Part shown: piece after piece, positions 33,128 through 41,193 of the stretch
How the letters are laid out: every line of letters starts with the position of its first letter
Position numbering within the stretch: position 1 is the stretch's first letter
DNA from: Pedobacter cryoconitis
Lineage (GTDB): Bacteria; Bacteroidota; Bacteroidia; Sphingobacteriales; Sphingobacteriaceae
Direction: 5' to 3'
Assembly: GCF_014207135.1 (NCBI RefSeq)
Contig: NZ_JACHCC010000004.1
Location: forward strand, 62,001 to 126,000
Length of the DNA stretch: 64,000 nucleotides
Notes under the pieces: generated by a model
What the model was told of the DNA's origin: nothing
The model's input: only the letters and a program-made list of their open reading frames with translations
Databases searched by the model: none
Position numbers and translations under genes: made by a program

Positions 33128-33910
33128 TTACCTTCCTTTAAAATCAGCCTTTCGCTTTTCCAGAAAGGCACCGACCCCCTCTTTGAAATCAGCTGTTCCA
33201 AAACAGTTCCCGAACTCTTCAATTTCAACTTCAAAACCGTTTACTCCCTCAGTTACAGCGGCATTTACTGTCCTGATTGCACTGGCAATTGCCAGAGGGG
33301 CACGCTGTTTAATTTTATTCAGAATTTCTTCTGCTTTGCCGATCAGTTCAGCAAGAGGCACAACATGATTGACCAATCCTATTTTCTCAGCCCTTTCTGC
33401 GGTGATCATATCCGCGGTAGTGATCATTTCTGTAGCTCTTCCTTTCCCAACCAATCTGGTCAGTCTCTGCGTCCCCCCATAACCCGGAATCAGACCTAAA
33501 GTAACCTCGGGAAGCCCCATTTTAGCTGTATCTGCGGCTACACGGATATGACACGCCATAGCCAGTTCCAGTCCTCCTCCCAATGCAAATCCGTTAATTG
33601 CCGCCACAAATGGCTTATTACACTTTTCTATCGCATCAAAAACATTTACCTGCCCGTTTCTGGCCAGTGCTTCGCCCTGCTCAGTATTATAAGATGAAAA
33701 CTCTGAAATATCCGCCCCGGCAACAAAGGCCTTTTCTCCTGCCCCGGTTAAAAGCACACCTCTTACCTCTTCAGTTCTTGAAGCATAAGCAATTACGTCG
33801 GCCAGTTCAAGCAGGGTCGCTTTATTCAAGGCGTTTAATTTAGCCTCCCGGTTAATCGTGATGTAAAGAATATTTGCCTTAATTTCTGATAATATGTTCT
33901 GATAAGTCAT
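33128..33910 (-). CDS. Enoyl-CoA hydratase/isomerase family protein
   Basis: A 260-residue crotonase-fold enzyme. The oxyanion-hole elements are visible: GAGEKAFVAGADISEF and INGFALGGGLELAMACHIRVAA. The catalytic glutamate positions are Glu in ELAMAC-type helix and EVTLGLIPGYGGTQRL, which matches hydratases. It lies 3 bp after the B12-binding protein gene, so they are cotranscribed. Likely acts in fatty acid or branched-chain acyl-CoA degradation; the substrate is not determined. Confidence 0.92.
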   Translation of the reverse strand: MTYQNILSEIKANILYITINREAKLNALNKATLLELADVIAYASRTEEVRGVLLTGAGEKAFVAGADISEFSSYNTEQGEALARNGQVNVFDAIEKCNKPFVAAINGFALGGGLELAMACHIRVAADTAKMGLPEVTLGLIPGYGGTQRLTRLVGKGRATEMITTADMITAERAEKIGLVNHVVPLAELIGKAEEILNKIKQRAPLAIASAIRTVNAAVTEGVNGFEVEIEEFGNCFGTADFKEGVGAFLEKRKADFKGR

Positions 33911-33913
33911 AAT

Positions 33914-34333
33914 TTAAAAATTTCTGTGTTCAGTAGCCCAGTCACGGATATAATTAACAATTGATTCCATTGTTGTTCCCGGCGCAAATAATTCACCTAC
34001 GCCTATTTCTTTAAGTTTCCGCATATCTGACTCAGGAATAATCCCGCCCCCGGTTAACAGGACATTGGTCAGTTGTTTTTGCTTCATAAACTCAATAATT
34101 TTAGGAAAAACAGTCATATGTGCCCCAGATAAGATAGAAACACCTATCGCATCGACATCTTCCTGCAAAGCAGTATTCACAACCATCTCTGGTGTTTGTC
34201 GTAACCCCGTATAAATCACTTCCATACCTGCATCACGCAGGGAGGTTGCAATCACTTTGGCACCCCGGTCATGTCCGTCCAGGCCAACTTTAGCCACTAA
34301 AATACGAATAGGCCTGTTTAATGTTTTGCTCAT
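33914..34333 (-). CDS. Stand-alone cobalamin-binding protein (methylmalonyl-CoA mutase C-terminal domain type)
   Basis: A 139-residue B12-binding domain. The DxHxxG motif is DGHDRGAK near residues 19-26, where the His would replace dimethylbenzimidazole as lower cobalt ligand; SILSGAH and [10 protein letters not shown] complete the family pattern. It equals the small subunit of acyl-CoA mutases such as isobutyryl-CoA mutase. The large catalytic subunit is not in the window. The next gene, 3 bp downstream, is an enoyl-CoA hydratase. Confidence 0.92.
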   Translation of the reverse strand: MSKTLNRPIRILVAKVGLDGHDRGAKVIATSLRDAGMEVIYTGLRQTPEMVVNTALQEDVDAIGVSILSGAHMTVFPKIIEFMKQKQLTNVLLTGGGIIPESDMRKLKEIGVGELFAPGTTMESIVNYIRDWATEHRNF

Positions 34334-34384
34334 AAATTATACCGATAATCCATCGTAAATGTAAGTAAATTAGCTCTTTTATAT

Positions 34385-34392
34385 TAACTTTG
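34385..34392 (+). promoter_or_regulatory. TAnnTTTG -7 box for glnS
   Basis: TAACTTTG, 20 bp before the glnS ATG. Confidence 0.55.
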
Positions 34393-34412
34393 AATATAAA
34401 TTTACAGTTTTT

Positions 34413-36074
34413 ATGAGTGAGGAAAGATCATTGAACTTTATTGAAGAGATCATTGAAAACGATTTAAATAGTGGAAAGTACAAAACTTTAGTTACACGTT
34501 TTCCACCTGAGCCCAATGGATATTTACATATCGGTCATGCGAAGGCAATCTGCCTGAATTTTGGATTAACACAGAAATACGGTGGCTATACCAACCTGAG
34601 ATTTGATGATACAAATCCGGTAACGGAAAAAACCGAATATGTGGACAGCCAGCAGGAAGATATCAGGTGGCTTGGTTTTGAATGGAAACACGAGTTATAT
34701 ACTTCGGATTATTTTGATACGCTGTATGATTTTGCTGTTAAACTCATAGAAAACGGACTAGCTTATGTAGATCATGGTACTGCAGATGAAATTGCTGCCC
34801 TTAAAGGTACACCTACTGAACCAGGAACCGACAGTCCTTACAGAAGCCGCAGTATTGAAGAAAACCTGAGCCTGTTCAGCAGTATGAAAGCTGGTGAGTT
34901 TGAAGATGGTGCCTGTATTCTTCGTGCTAAGATCGATATGTCCAGTCCTAACATGCTGATGCGTGATCCGATTATCTATCGTATCAAACATGCTGAACAT
35001 CACCGTACCGGTAATACCTGGTGTATTTATCCGATGTACGATTTTGCGCATGGCCAGAGTGACAGTATTGAAGAAATCACACACTCTATCTGTACCCTGG
35101 AATATGTTTCACACCGTGAACTATACGACTGGTTTATCGCACAACTGGGTATTTTCCCTTCCCACCAGTATGAGTTTGCCCGCCTGAACCTTACTTATAC
35201 AGTAATGAGCAAGCGTAAACTCTTACAATTGGTGAATGAAAACGTTGTAACCGGATGGGATGATCCGCGCATGCCTACCATCAGCGGTTTAAGAAGAAGA
35301 GGTTATACCCCTGAAAGTATCCGTGAATTTTGTGAAAGAATCGGGATTGCAAAAAGAGAGAACCTGATTGAACTGAGTTTACTGGAATTCTGTATCCGTG
35401 AACATTTAAATAAAACAGCTAACCGCGTCATGGCTGTTCTCGATCCGATTAAACTGATCATCACGAACTATCCTGATGAAAAAGAAGAAGTTCTTATTGG
35501 TGAAAACAACCCTGAGGCTGAAGATAAAGGCGGCCTGAGAGAAATTCCTTTCAGTAAAGAACTTTGGATTGAGCGGGAAGATTTTATGGAAGAACCCGCA
35601 AAAAAATGGTTCAGACTGGCTCCCGGTGCGATGGTAAGACTGAAAAACGCTTACATTGTAAAATGTGAAGATTTCAAAAAGGATGCTGACGGAAATGTTA
35701 CTGAAATCCATTGTACCTATATTCCTGAGTCAAAAAGCGGTGAAGATACCAGTGAAATCCATGTAAAAGGAACTATCCATTGGGTAAGCACTAAACATGC
35801 TAAAACAGCAGAGATAAGGGTTTATGACCGTCTGTTCTCTGTAGAATCACCAGATAGTGAAGAGGGAGACTTTAAAGATTACCTTCATCCTGACAGCGTT
35901 AAAGTAATTAAGAAAGCTTATATCGAGCCCTATCTTGCCGGTGCCGACCTGGAATCAAGATACCAGTTTATCCGTAAAGGATATTATTGCCTGGACAAGG
36001 ACTCTACAGCTGATCACCTTGTTTTTAATCAGACAGTAGGTCTGAAAGATGCCTGGGCAAAAGCGAAAAAATAA
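34413..36074 (+). CDS. glnS: Glutaminyl-tRNA synthetase
   Basis: Class I synthetase of 553 residues. [16 protein letters not shown] (HIGH motif) starts near residue 30 and VMSKRKL (KMSKS equivalent) near 265; [12 protein letters not shown] and [18 protein letters not shown] are typical of GlnRS, as is the long C-terminal beta-barrel anticodon domain. Its presence indicates direct glutaminylation of tRNA-Gln. It is followed by a strong terminator. Confidence 0.97.
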   Translation: MSEERSLNFIEEIIENDLNSGKYKTLVTRFPPEPNGYLHIGHAKAICLNFGLTQKYGGYTNLRFDDTNPVTEKTEYVDSQQEDIRWLGFEWKHELYTSDYFDTLYDFAVKLIENGLAYVDHGTADEIAALKGTPTEPGTDSPYRSRSIEENLSLFSSMKAGEFEDGACILRAKIDMSSPNMLMRDPIIYRIKHAEHHRTGNTWCIYPMYDFAHGQSDSIEEITHSICTLEYVSHRELYDWFIAQLGIFPSHQYEFARLNLTYTVMSKRKLLQLVNENVVTGWDDPRMPTISGLRRRGYTPESIREFCERIGIAKRENLIELSLLEFCIREHLNKTANRVMAVLDPIKLIITNYPDEKEEVLIGENNPEAEDKGGLREIPFSKELWIEREDFMEEPAKKWFRLAPGAMVRLKNAYIVKCEDFKKDADGNVTEIHCTYIPESKSGEDTSEIHVKGTIHWVSTKHAKTAEIRVYDRLFSVESPDSEEGDFKDYLHPDSVKVIKKAYIEPYLAGADLESRYQFIRKGYYCLDKDSTADHLVFNQTVGLKDAWAKAKK

Positions 36075-36085
36075 TTCTGATACTG

Positions 36086-36119
36086 AAGAGCCCGTCTGAC
36101 CAAAATCAGGCGGGCTCTT
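36086..36119 (+). terminator. Terminator after glnS
   Basis: AAGAGCCCGTCTGA (36086-36099) pairs with TCAGGCGGGCTCTT (36106-36119), with one G-T pair, a 6-base loop and a following T-run. Confidence 0.85.
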
Positions 36120-36328
36120 TTTGTTTAAGTACTTCTGGGTCAGCTTCCGGTTAAAGTCGGGTACTGCTTAGGAAAACACCACTACTGAAAGGATCTTACC
36201 ACGTGCTTCCTCCATGTCTTTTCAACTAGTTAAAATCCATGGACTTGCCATAGACCGGGATTAGTCAGACATTGGTTCAGTCCCAACCAGTACTACTACC
36301 TGACCCGACCACAACCATCTCAGGACGG

Positions 36329-37162
36329 TTAATACTTTTTATAAAGATTAAACAGGATCATTTTATCCTGCAAACTAAGCACCGGACTAATATCAGTCTG
36401 TACAAAATGACGTTTAAAAGCTATAATTGCCGCAGGTAGGTTACTGACATCATAACCAATAATACGCAGTGCGATTGCGGGATCAAATTCAACTGGCGGG
36501 ATCTGTAAAACATCATCATACCATAAACCAAATCCTTTATCAGCTAATTGTTTCCATGGAAATTTATTCGGGTCTATCTTACGTTTAGGCGCAATATCAG
36601 AATGACCAATAATATTAGATGCCGGGATATTATATTTTTTCTTCAGTGTGGTCAACAGCGCCAGTAAACTGTTAATCTGTGCATCAGAATACGGTTCATC
36701 ACCATTATTATCAAGCTCAATCCCCAATGAACAAGAGTTCAGGTCATATTCATTCCCCCATTTAGCAACCCCCGCATGATTTGCCCGCAGATAGTCATTG
36801 ACCATTTGTACAACCTTACCATCTCTGCCGACCACATAATGTGCACTGGTTTGAGTCTTCTTTAAAGTAAAAGCCTTAACCGTAAGCTCTGTGGAAGTCT
36901 GTGCCGTATGATGCAGAATAATAAAATTAGGCTTCCGGATCCCGAAATTCACCGAGCCTATAAAAGACTGCTGATCAGGAGGAAGAGTTTCTATATTTTG
37001 ATTTAAGGGCGGCATTTCTGTTAAGGTCTTACCAAACTCTTTAGCCTGATTTTTATATATTTTATTGGTCGCCGCGTATTTATTTGCAGAACAGGCGGCA
37101 AGAAAAAACAAAGGGATACTTAGCAGTATGGTGTTTTTACTTCGTGCGGTTTGTCTCATCAT
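36329..37162 (-). CDS. Lipoprotein N-acetylmuramoyl-L-alanine amidase (Amidase_2/AmpD-like)
   Basis: A 277-residue peptidoglycan amidase. The N-terminus is a lipoprotein signal with lipobox LAAC near residues 21-24. The Amidase_2 domain spans about 75-210: IILHHTAQTSTE holds the first zinc His, SLGIELDNNG follows, and GHSDIAPKRKIDP carries the second His and the Lys/Asp zinc region. It therefore probably cleaves the stem peptide from muropeptides in the periplasm. Divergent from the M49-like gene with 112 bp between. Confidence 0.9.
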   Translation of the reverse strand: MMRQTARSKNTILLSIPLFFLAACSANKYAATNKIYKNQAKEFGKTLTEMPPLNQNIETLPPDQQSFIGSVNFGIRKPNFIILHHTAQTSTELTVKAFTLKKTQTSAHYVVGRDGKVVQMVNDYLRANHAGVAKWGNEYDLNSCSLGIELDNNGDEPYSDAQINSLLALLTTLKKKYNIPASNIIGHSDIAPKRKIDPNKFPWKQLADKGFGLWYDDVLQIPPVEFDPAIALRIIGYDVSNLPAAIIAFKRHFVQTDISPVLSLQDKMILFNLYKKY

Positions 37163-37274
37163 AGGTAATTATAACGGTGAAATTACTAATATTTACATAA
37201 ATGCAGGAGAATGCGCTAAACTTTATGCCCTGCTTATTATTTTTCCTAATTTAGGTGCGTTATAAAAAATTACC

Positions 37275-38963
37275 ATGAACAAACTTACTAAAGCAGCCTT
37301 ATTTTTAACTGGATGCTCCATCATTGCAGGAATGGGTTCCTGTACCCATACAGCCGGCACCAAAACTGCTGCCTCTACAGAAAAAACAGGTGTAACCGTT
37401 AAAGACAGTTTACAGGAATATGTTCACAACAGACTGAATATTTACGAAACCGTTAAACTCACCACAAACCTCAATGCATTAAGTGCTAATGAACGAAAAA
37501 TACTTCCTCTGCTGATTCAGGCCGCCCAGATTATGGACGAGTTATTCTGGAAACAGGCTTATCCGCAACGCGATAGCTTACTGGCAGCACTGAAAGACGA
37601 AAAAACCAAAGAATTTGTAAAAATAAACTATGGTCCCTGGGACAGGTTAAATGGCGATAAACCATTTATTACCGGCATCGGAAGCAAACCTGCAGGAGCC
37701 TCATTTTATCCGGCCGGAATTACTAAAGCAGAAATCGAAAAGTCTGCACTGAAAGATAAATTCAACCCTTATTCAGTTATACAAAAAGACTCTACAGGTA
37801 AATTAACCCTGGTTCCCTACCATATTGTCTATGCAGCAGAATTGCAGAGGGCTTCCAGCCTGTTAAAACAAGCAGCGCTGATGACTGAAGATGCAGGATT
37901 TAAAAAGTACCTGAACCTTAGAGCAGACGCCTTAATGAATGATAATTTCACGGCCAGTGATTATGCCTGGCTGGATATGAAAACCAACATTCTGGATATC
38001 ATCATCGGCCCTATTGAGAACTACGAAGACAAAATGTTTAATGCCCGTACCTCTTATGAGGCTTATGTTTTAGTCAAAGATAAAGTATGGAGCAAACGTC
38101 TTGCAAAATACGTAAGCATGCTGCCTGAGTTACAAAAAGGACTACCAGTAGCTGAAAAATACAAAACAGAGAAACCAGGTACTGATTCAGAACTGAATGC
38201 TTATGACGTAGTTTATTACGCAGGGGACTGTAATTCAGGCTCTAAAACCATAGCAGTGAATTTACCTAATGACGAAGTCATTCAGCAGAAAAAAGGAACA
38301 CGCAGATCACAGTTGAAGAATGCAATGAAAGCCAAATTCGATAAGATCCTGGTTCCTATTGCCAATGAACTGATCGACAAGGACCAGCAGAAATATATCA
38401 ATTTTGATTCGTTCTTTGCCAATGTGATGTTCCATGAAGTTGCACATGGCCTGGGTATCAAAAAGACAGTTACAGGCAAAGGCTTTGTTAAAGAAGCACT
38501 GAAGGAACAATCAGGCTGGCTGGAAGAAGGTAAAGCAGATATTCTGGGCTTATACATGGTAACAGGGCTATTGAAAAAGGGTGAACTGACAGGTGATATC
38601 AAAACCTATTACACCACTTTTATGGCCGGTTTATTACGCTCTGTAAGATTTGGTGCATCAAGCGCTCATGGTCAGGCCAATATGCAGTGTTTCAACTTCT
38701 TCAAGGAGAAAGCCGCATTTGTAAGAACGCCGGAAGGAACTTATAAAGTAGATTTCGACAAATTCCATACTGCGATGAACGAACTGAGCAGCATGATCCT
38801 TACCCTTCAGGGTAACGGGGACAGAGCTGCTGTAGAAAAAGTACAGAAAACCAATGCTGTTATCAGTCCTGAATTACAGGCTGACTTAGACCGCTTAGGT
38901 AAAAAAGGCATTCCGGTAGATGTAATCTTCGAACAGGGAGTTGACGTACTGGGTGTAAAATAA
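37275..38963 (+). CDS. Lipoprotein dipeptidyl-peptidase III (M49)-like metallopeptidase
   Basis: A 562-residue exported protein with a lipoprotein-type signal (MNKLTKAALFLTGCSIIAGMGSC). Zinc ligands are His387 and His391 with catalytic Glu388 in FHEVAHG, and a second glutamate in EEGKAD at 417-422, as in family M49. It has the five-residue HExxH form, whereas classical DPP III enzymes have the six-residue HExxGH. The long helical domain around the zinc site resembles DPP III. The substrate is unknown. Start ATG 37275, no promoter box recognised. Confidence 0.8.
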   Translation: MNKLTKAALFLTGCSIIAGMGSCTHTAGTKTAASTEKTGVTVKDSLQEYVHNRLNIYETVKLTTNLNALSANERKILPLLIQAAQIMDELFWKQAYPQRDSLLAALKDEKTKEFVKINYGPWDRLNGDKPFITGIGSKPAGASFYPAGITKAEIEKSALKDKFNPYSVIQKDSTGKLTLVPYHIVYAAELQRASSLLKQAALMTEDAGFKKYLNLRADALMNDNFTASDYAWLDMKTNILDIIIGPIENYEDKMFNARTSYEAYVLVKDKVWSKRLAKYVSMLPELQKGLPVAEKYKTEKPGTDSELNAYDVVYYAGDCNSGSKTIAVNLPNDEVIQQKKGTRRSQLKNAMKAKFDKILVPIANELIDKDQQKYINFDSFFANVMFHEVAHGLGIKKTVTGKGFVKEALKEQSGWLEEGKADILGLYMVTGLLKKGELTGDIKTYYTTFMAGLLRSVRFGASSAHGQANMQCFNFFKEKAAFVRTPEGTYKVDFDKFHTAMNELSSMILTLQGNGDRAAVEKVQKTNAVISPELQADLDRLGKKGIPVDVIFEQGVDVLGVK

Positions 38964-38993
38964 GAAAACCCACAAAAAAGCCCTTCATTGAAG

Positions 38994-39026
38994 TGCCCCC
39001 AAAAAGTTAGACACTTATTGGGGGCA
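38994..39026. terminator. Terminator with an IS3-end-like sequence
   Basis: TGCCCCCAA (38994-39002) pairs perfectly with TTGGGGGCA (39018-39026), followed by T-run on the plus strand. It serves the converging M49-like and response regulator genes. The sequence AAAAAGTTAGACAC between the arms resembles the end of Bacteroidota IS3-family elements, from memory, so it may derive from one. Confidence 0.7.
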
Positions 39027-39029
39027 TTT

Positions 39030-39398
39030 TTATGCTGGTAAATGTTTCAGAATAATATTTTCCAGTTCCTGGATATCAAAAGGTTTGGATAAATAACCAT
39101 CAGCACCAGCCTGATCTGCCAGTGACATCACGTCGTTATTTGCAGAGAAATAGATAACAGGAATATTTTTCAGTGTTTCATCACTTTTCAGTGCCCTGGT
39201 GGCATCAATACCACCTACATCAGGTAACCAGTTATCCATGAAAATAATGTCTGGTATATACGCCATAACCTGTTCTATAATATTATTTGAAGTAGAAGAG
39301 GTTTTGATTTCATAACCTGCGTCTTCCAGGATAAAGGTACATAACTCAAGGATGTCAGTGTTATCATCAAAAATGAAGACTTTTTTTTGTTGGGGCAT
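39030..39398 (-). CDS. Single-domain response regulator
   Basis: A 122-residue CheY-like receiver protein. The acidic pair is in FIFDDN, the phosphoacceptor Asp in IIFMDNWLP, and the conserved Lys in YLSKPFD. No output domain. It is the last gene of the six-gene signalling operon, 13 bp after the CheB-like gene. Confidence 0.93.
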   Translation of the reverse strand: MPQQKKVFIFDDNTDILELCTFILEDAGYEIKTSSTSNNIIEQVMAYIPDIIFMDNWLPDVGGIDATRALKSDETLKNIPVIYFSANNDVMSLADQAGADGYLSKPFDIQELENIILKHLPA

Positions 39399-39410
39399 TA
39401 CCAGTAAAGT

Positions 39411-39974
39411 TTAAGAGAGCAAATTTATGAATTCTGCCATAGCTTCTATGGCTAAAGTGTAATCTATTTTAGCAAAGTTAGCTGCCTGCTGAGGCATATA
39501 GGCGACCTGCGCTGTCTGCGGGTCCTGGATGACCGTTGTTCCACCCCAGGCTTTAACACTGATTAATCCGTTTACCCCGTCTGCATTTGACCCTGAGAGC
39601 AATAAACAGACTAATTTGTCACGGTAAACTTCGGCTGCAGTCTGAAAAGTAGCATCGATTGCCGGCCGGGAGTAATTTATTTTTTCTGAACAATCCAGCG
39701 AAAAACTCCTGTCCTTTTCAATTAATGTATGATAATCTGAAGGAGCCACATAGATTGTTCCGGCCAGGATCGGCTCTTTCTCATCTATTTCCTTAACAAT
39801 CAGACTGGTTCTTCCGGCCAGTAATTCGGGCAACAGGGAATCTGCCCCATGTTTTCTGTGAACTACAATAATTATCGGAAAACTGAGCGCAGGATTAAGC
39901 TCTGGCAATACTTTCAACAGTACATCCAGGCTTCCGGCCGATCCTCCGATAATGAGCGCATCACATTTATTCAT
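39411..39974 (-). CDS. CheB-type protein-glutamate methylesterase without receiver domain
   Basis: A 187-residue protein equal to the catalytic half of CheB. The nucleophile Ser12 is in GGSAGSL, the His is His39 in VVHRKHG, and the Asp lies in LLSGSNADGVNG; these match the Ser-His-Asp triad. VAPSDYHTLIEKD is the family VAP-DYH block. The usual N-terminal receiver is missing, so regulation must come from a separate protein. It overlaps cheR by one base. Confidence 0.93.
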   Translation of the reverse strand: MNKCDALIIGGSAGSLDVLLKVLPELNPALSFPIIIVVHRKHGADSLLPELLAGRTSLIVKEIDEKEPILAGTIYVAPSDYHTLIEKDRSFSLDCSEKINYSRPAIDATFQTAAEVYRDKLVCLLLSGSNADGVNGLISVKAWGGTTVIQDPQTAQVAYMPQQAANFAKIDYTLAIEAMAEFINLLS

Positions 39975-40801
39975 TAGCTTACCTTTCTCCAGATTTTTTC
40001 TCCGGGAACCCTTTTATAATTACGTGCCAGCGGGGAAAAGTCAAGTGTTTCTTTACTTCCGAGAGCAAGATAACCCAAACCTTCCAGACTTTCATCAAAA
40101 AGACTGAGCACTTTATGCTGCAGGTCACGGTCAAAATAGATCAGTACATTGCGACAAAGAATGAGCTGAAATTCATTAAACGAATGATCTGAGACCAGAT
40201 TATGTGTAGAAAAGATAATCCTGCTTTTTAATTCATCACTGAATTTTGCCAGCGAATAATTTGCCGTATAATAACTGGAGAAATCTTTGGTGCCTCCCGA
40301 CTGAATATAGTTTTCAGAATATTGTTTCATCTGGCTCATCGCAAACATACCCTGTCCTGCCTTTTCCAGTACTGCCGGATTGATATCTGTGGCATAAATA
40401 AGTGATTTATGCAGCAAGTTCAGTTCTTTCAGGATAATAGAGACAGAATAGGCTTCCTCTCCTGTTGAACAGCCGGCCAGCCATATCCTGATTAAAGGAT
40501 AAGTACCCAGCTTTGGAAGCACCGTATCCCGCAATGTCTTAAAGAAACCCGGGTCTCTGAACATCTCTGTTACATTTACCGTAATTTGCTCTACAAACCT
40601 TTTAAAATAAGCCGTATCGTTATTTATCTTATACCTGAATTCGGCGAAACTAAGTTGTTTATCCAATCCGTATAACCGGAGTATTCTCCGTTTGATAGAA
40701 GCCTTGGAATAACCGGTAAAATCATACCCATAATATTCCAGCAGGTCTCCCAGTAAAATTTCAACTTGCTCATCACTAATCACAACCAGTTCCTGATTCA
40801 T
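39974..40801 (-). CDS. CheR-type protein-glutamate methyltransferase
   Basis: A 275-residue SAM-dependent methyltransferase. The N-terminal helical domain (about 1-80) precedes the Rossmann domain with the SAM loop WLAGCSTGEEAYS, IYATDINPAVL and ILCRNVLIYFD, all typical of CheR. It normally methylates chemoreceptors, but none is seen in the window. It is directly adjacent to the upstream response regulator (no gap) and overlaps the CheB-like gene by one base. Confidence 0.95.
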   Translation of the reverse strand: MNQELVVISDEQVEILLGDLLEYYGYDFTGYSKASIKRRILRLYGLDKQLSFAEFRYKINNDTAYFKRFVEQITVNVTEMFRDPGFFKTLRDTVLPKLGTYPLIRIWLAGCSTGEEAYSVSIILKELNLLHKSLIYATDINPAVLEKAGQGMFAMSQMKQYSENYIQSGGTKDFSSYYTANYSLAKFSDELKSRIIFSTHNLVSDHSFNEFQLILCRNVLIYFDRDLQHKVLSLFDESLEGLGYLALGSKETLDFSPLARNYKRVPGEKIWRKVS

Positions 40802-41173
40802 TTAAATATATTTCATCAGTAAATCTGTTAAGCTATCTACATTAATTGGTTTAGAGACATAACCTACTGCACCTGCATCCAGACAGCGCTCCCGGTCACC
40901 CAGCATAGCCTGTGCAGTAACTGCAATTACCGGAATTTCTTTTAAAACCGGATGTATATTCATTTTAGCCATTGCTTCATAGCCATCCATACCAGGCATC
41001 ATCATATCCATCAGCACTACTGCGATATCTTTCTGTTCTTCTAACAGCTGTAAACCATCCTCTCCACTGATGGCAGAAAGACATTGATACCCTTTAGCTT
41101 TCAGGACTGCTTTTAAAGCAAAGATATTCCTGTTATCGTCATCGATGATCAATATTTTTTTTTGCGTTTCCAT
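40802..41173 (-). CDS. Single-domain response regulator
   Basis: A 123-residue receiver protein, closely similar in style to the last receiver domain of the hybrid kinase just upstream (IIDDDNRNIF, VVLMDMMMPGMDGYEAM, VSKPINVD). The phosphoacceptor is the Asp in LMDMMMP. Probably exchanges phosphoryl groups with that kinase. The gap to the hybrid kinase gene is 20 bp. Confidence 0.93.
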   Translation of the reverse strand: METQKKILIIDDDNRNIFALKAVLKAKGYQCLSAISGEDGLQLLEEQKDIAVVLMDMMMPGMDGYEAMAKMNIHPVLKEIPVIAVTAQAMLGDRERCLDAGAVGYVSKPINVDSLTDLLMKYI

Positions 41174-41193
41174 ACCTTAAAACGTATTCCTTT

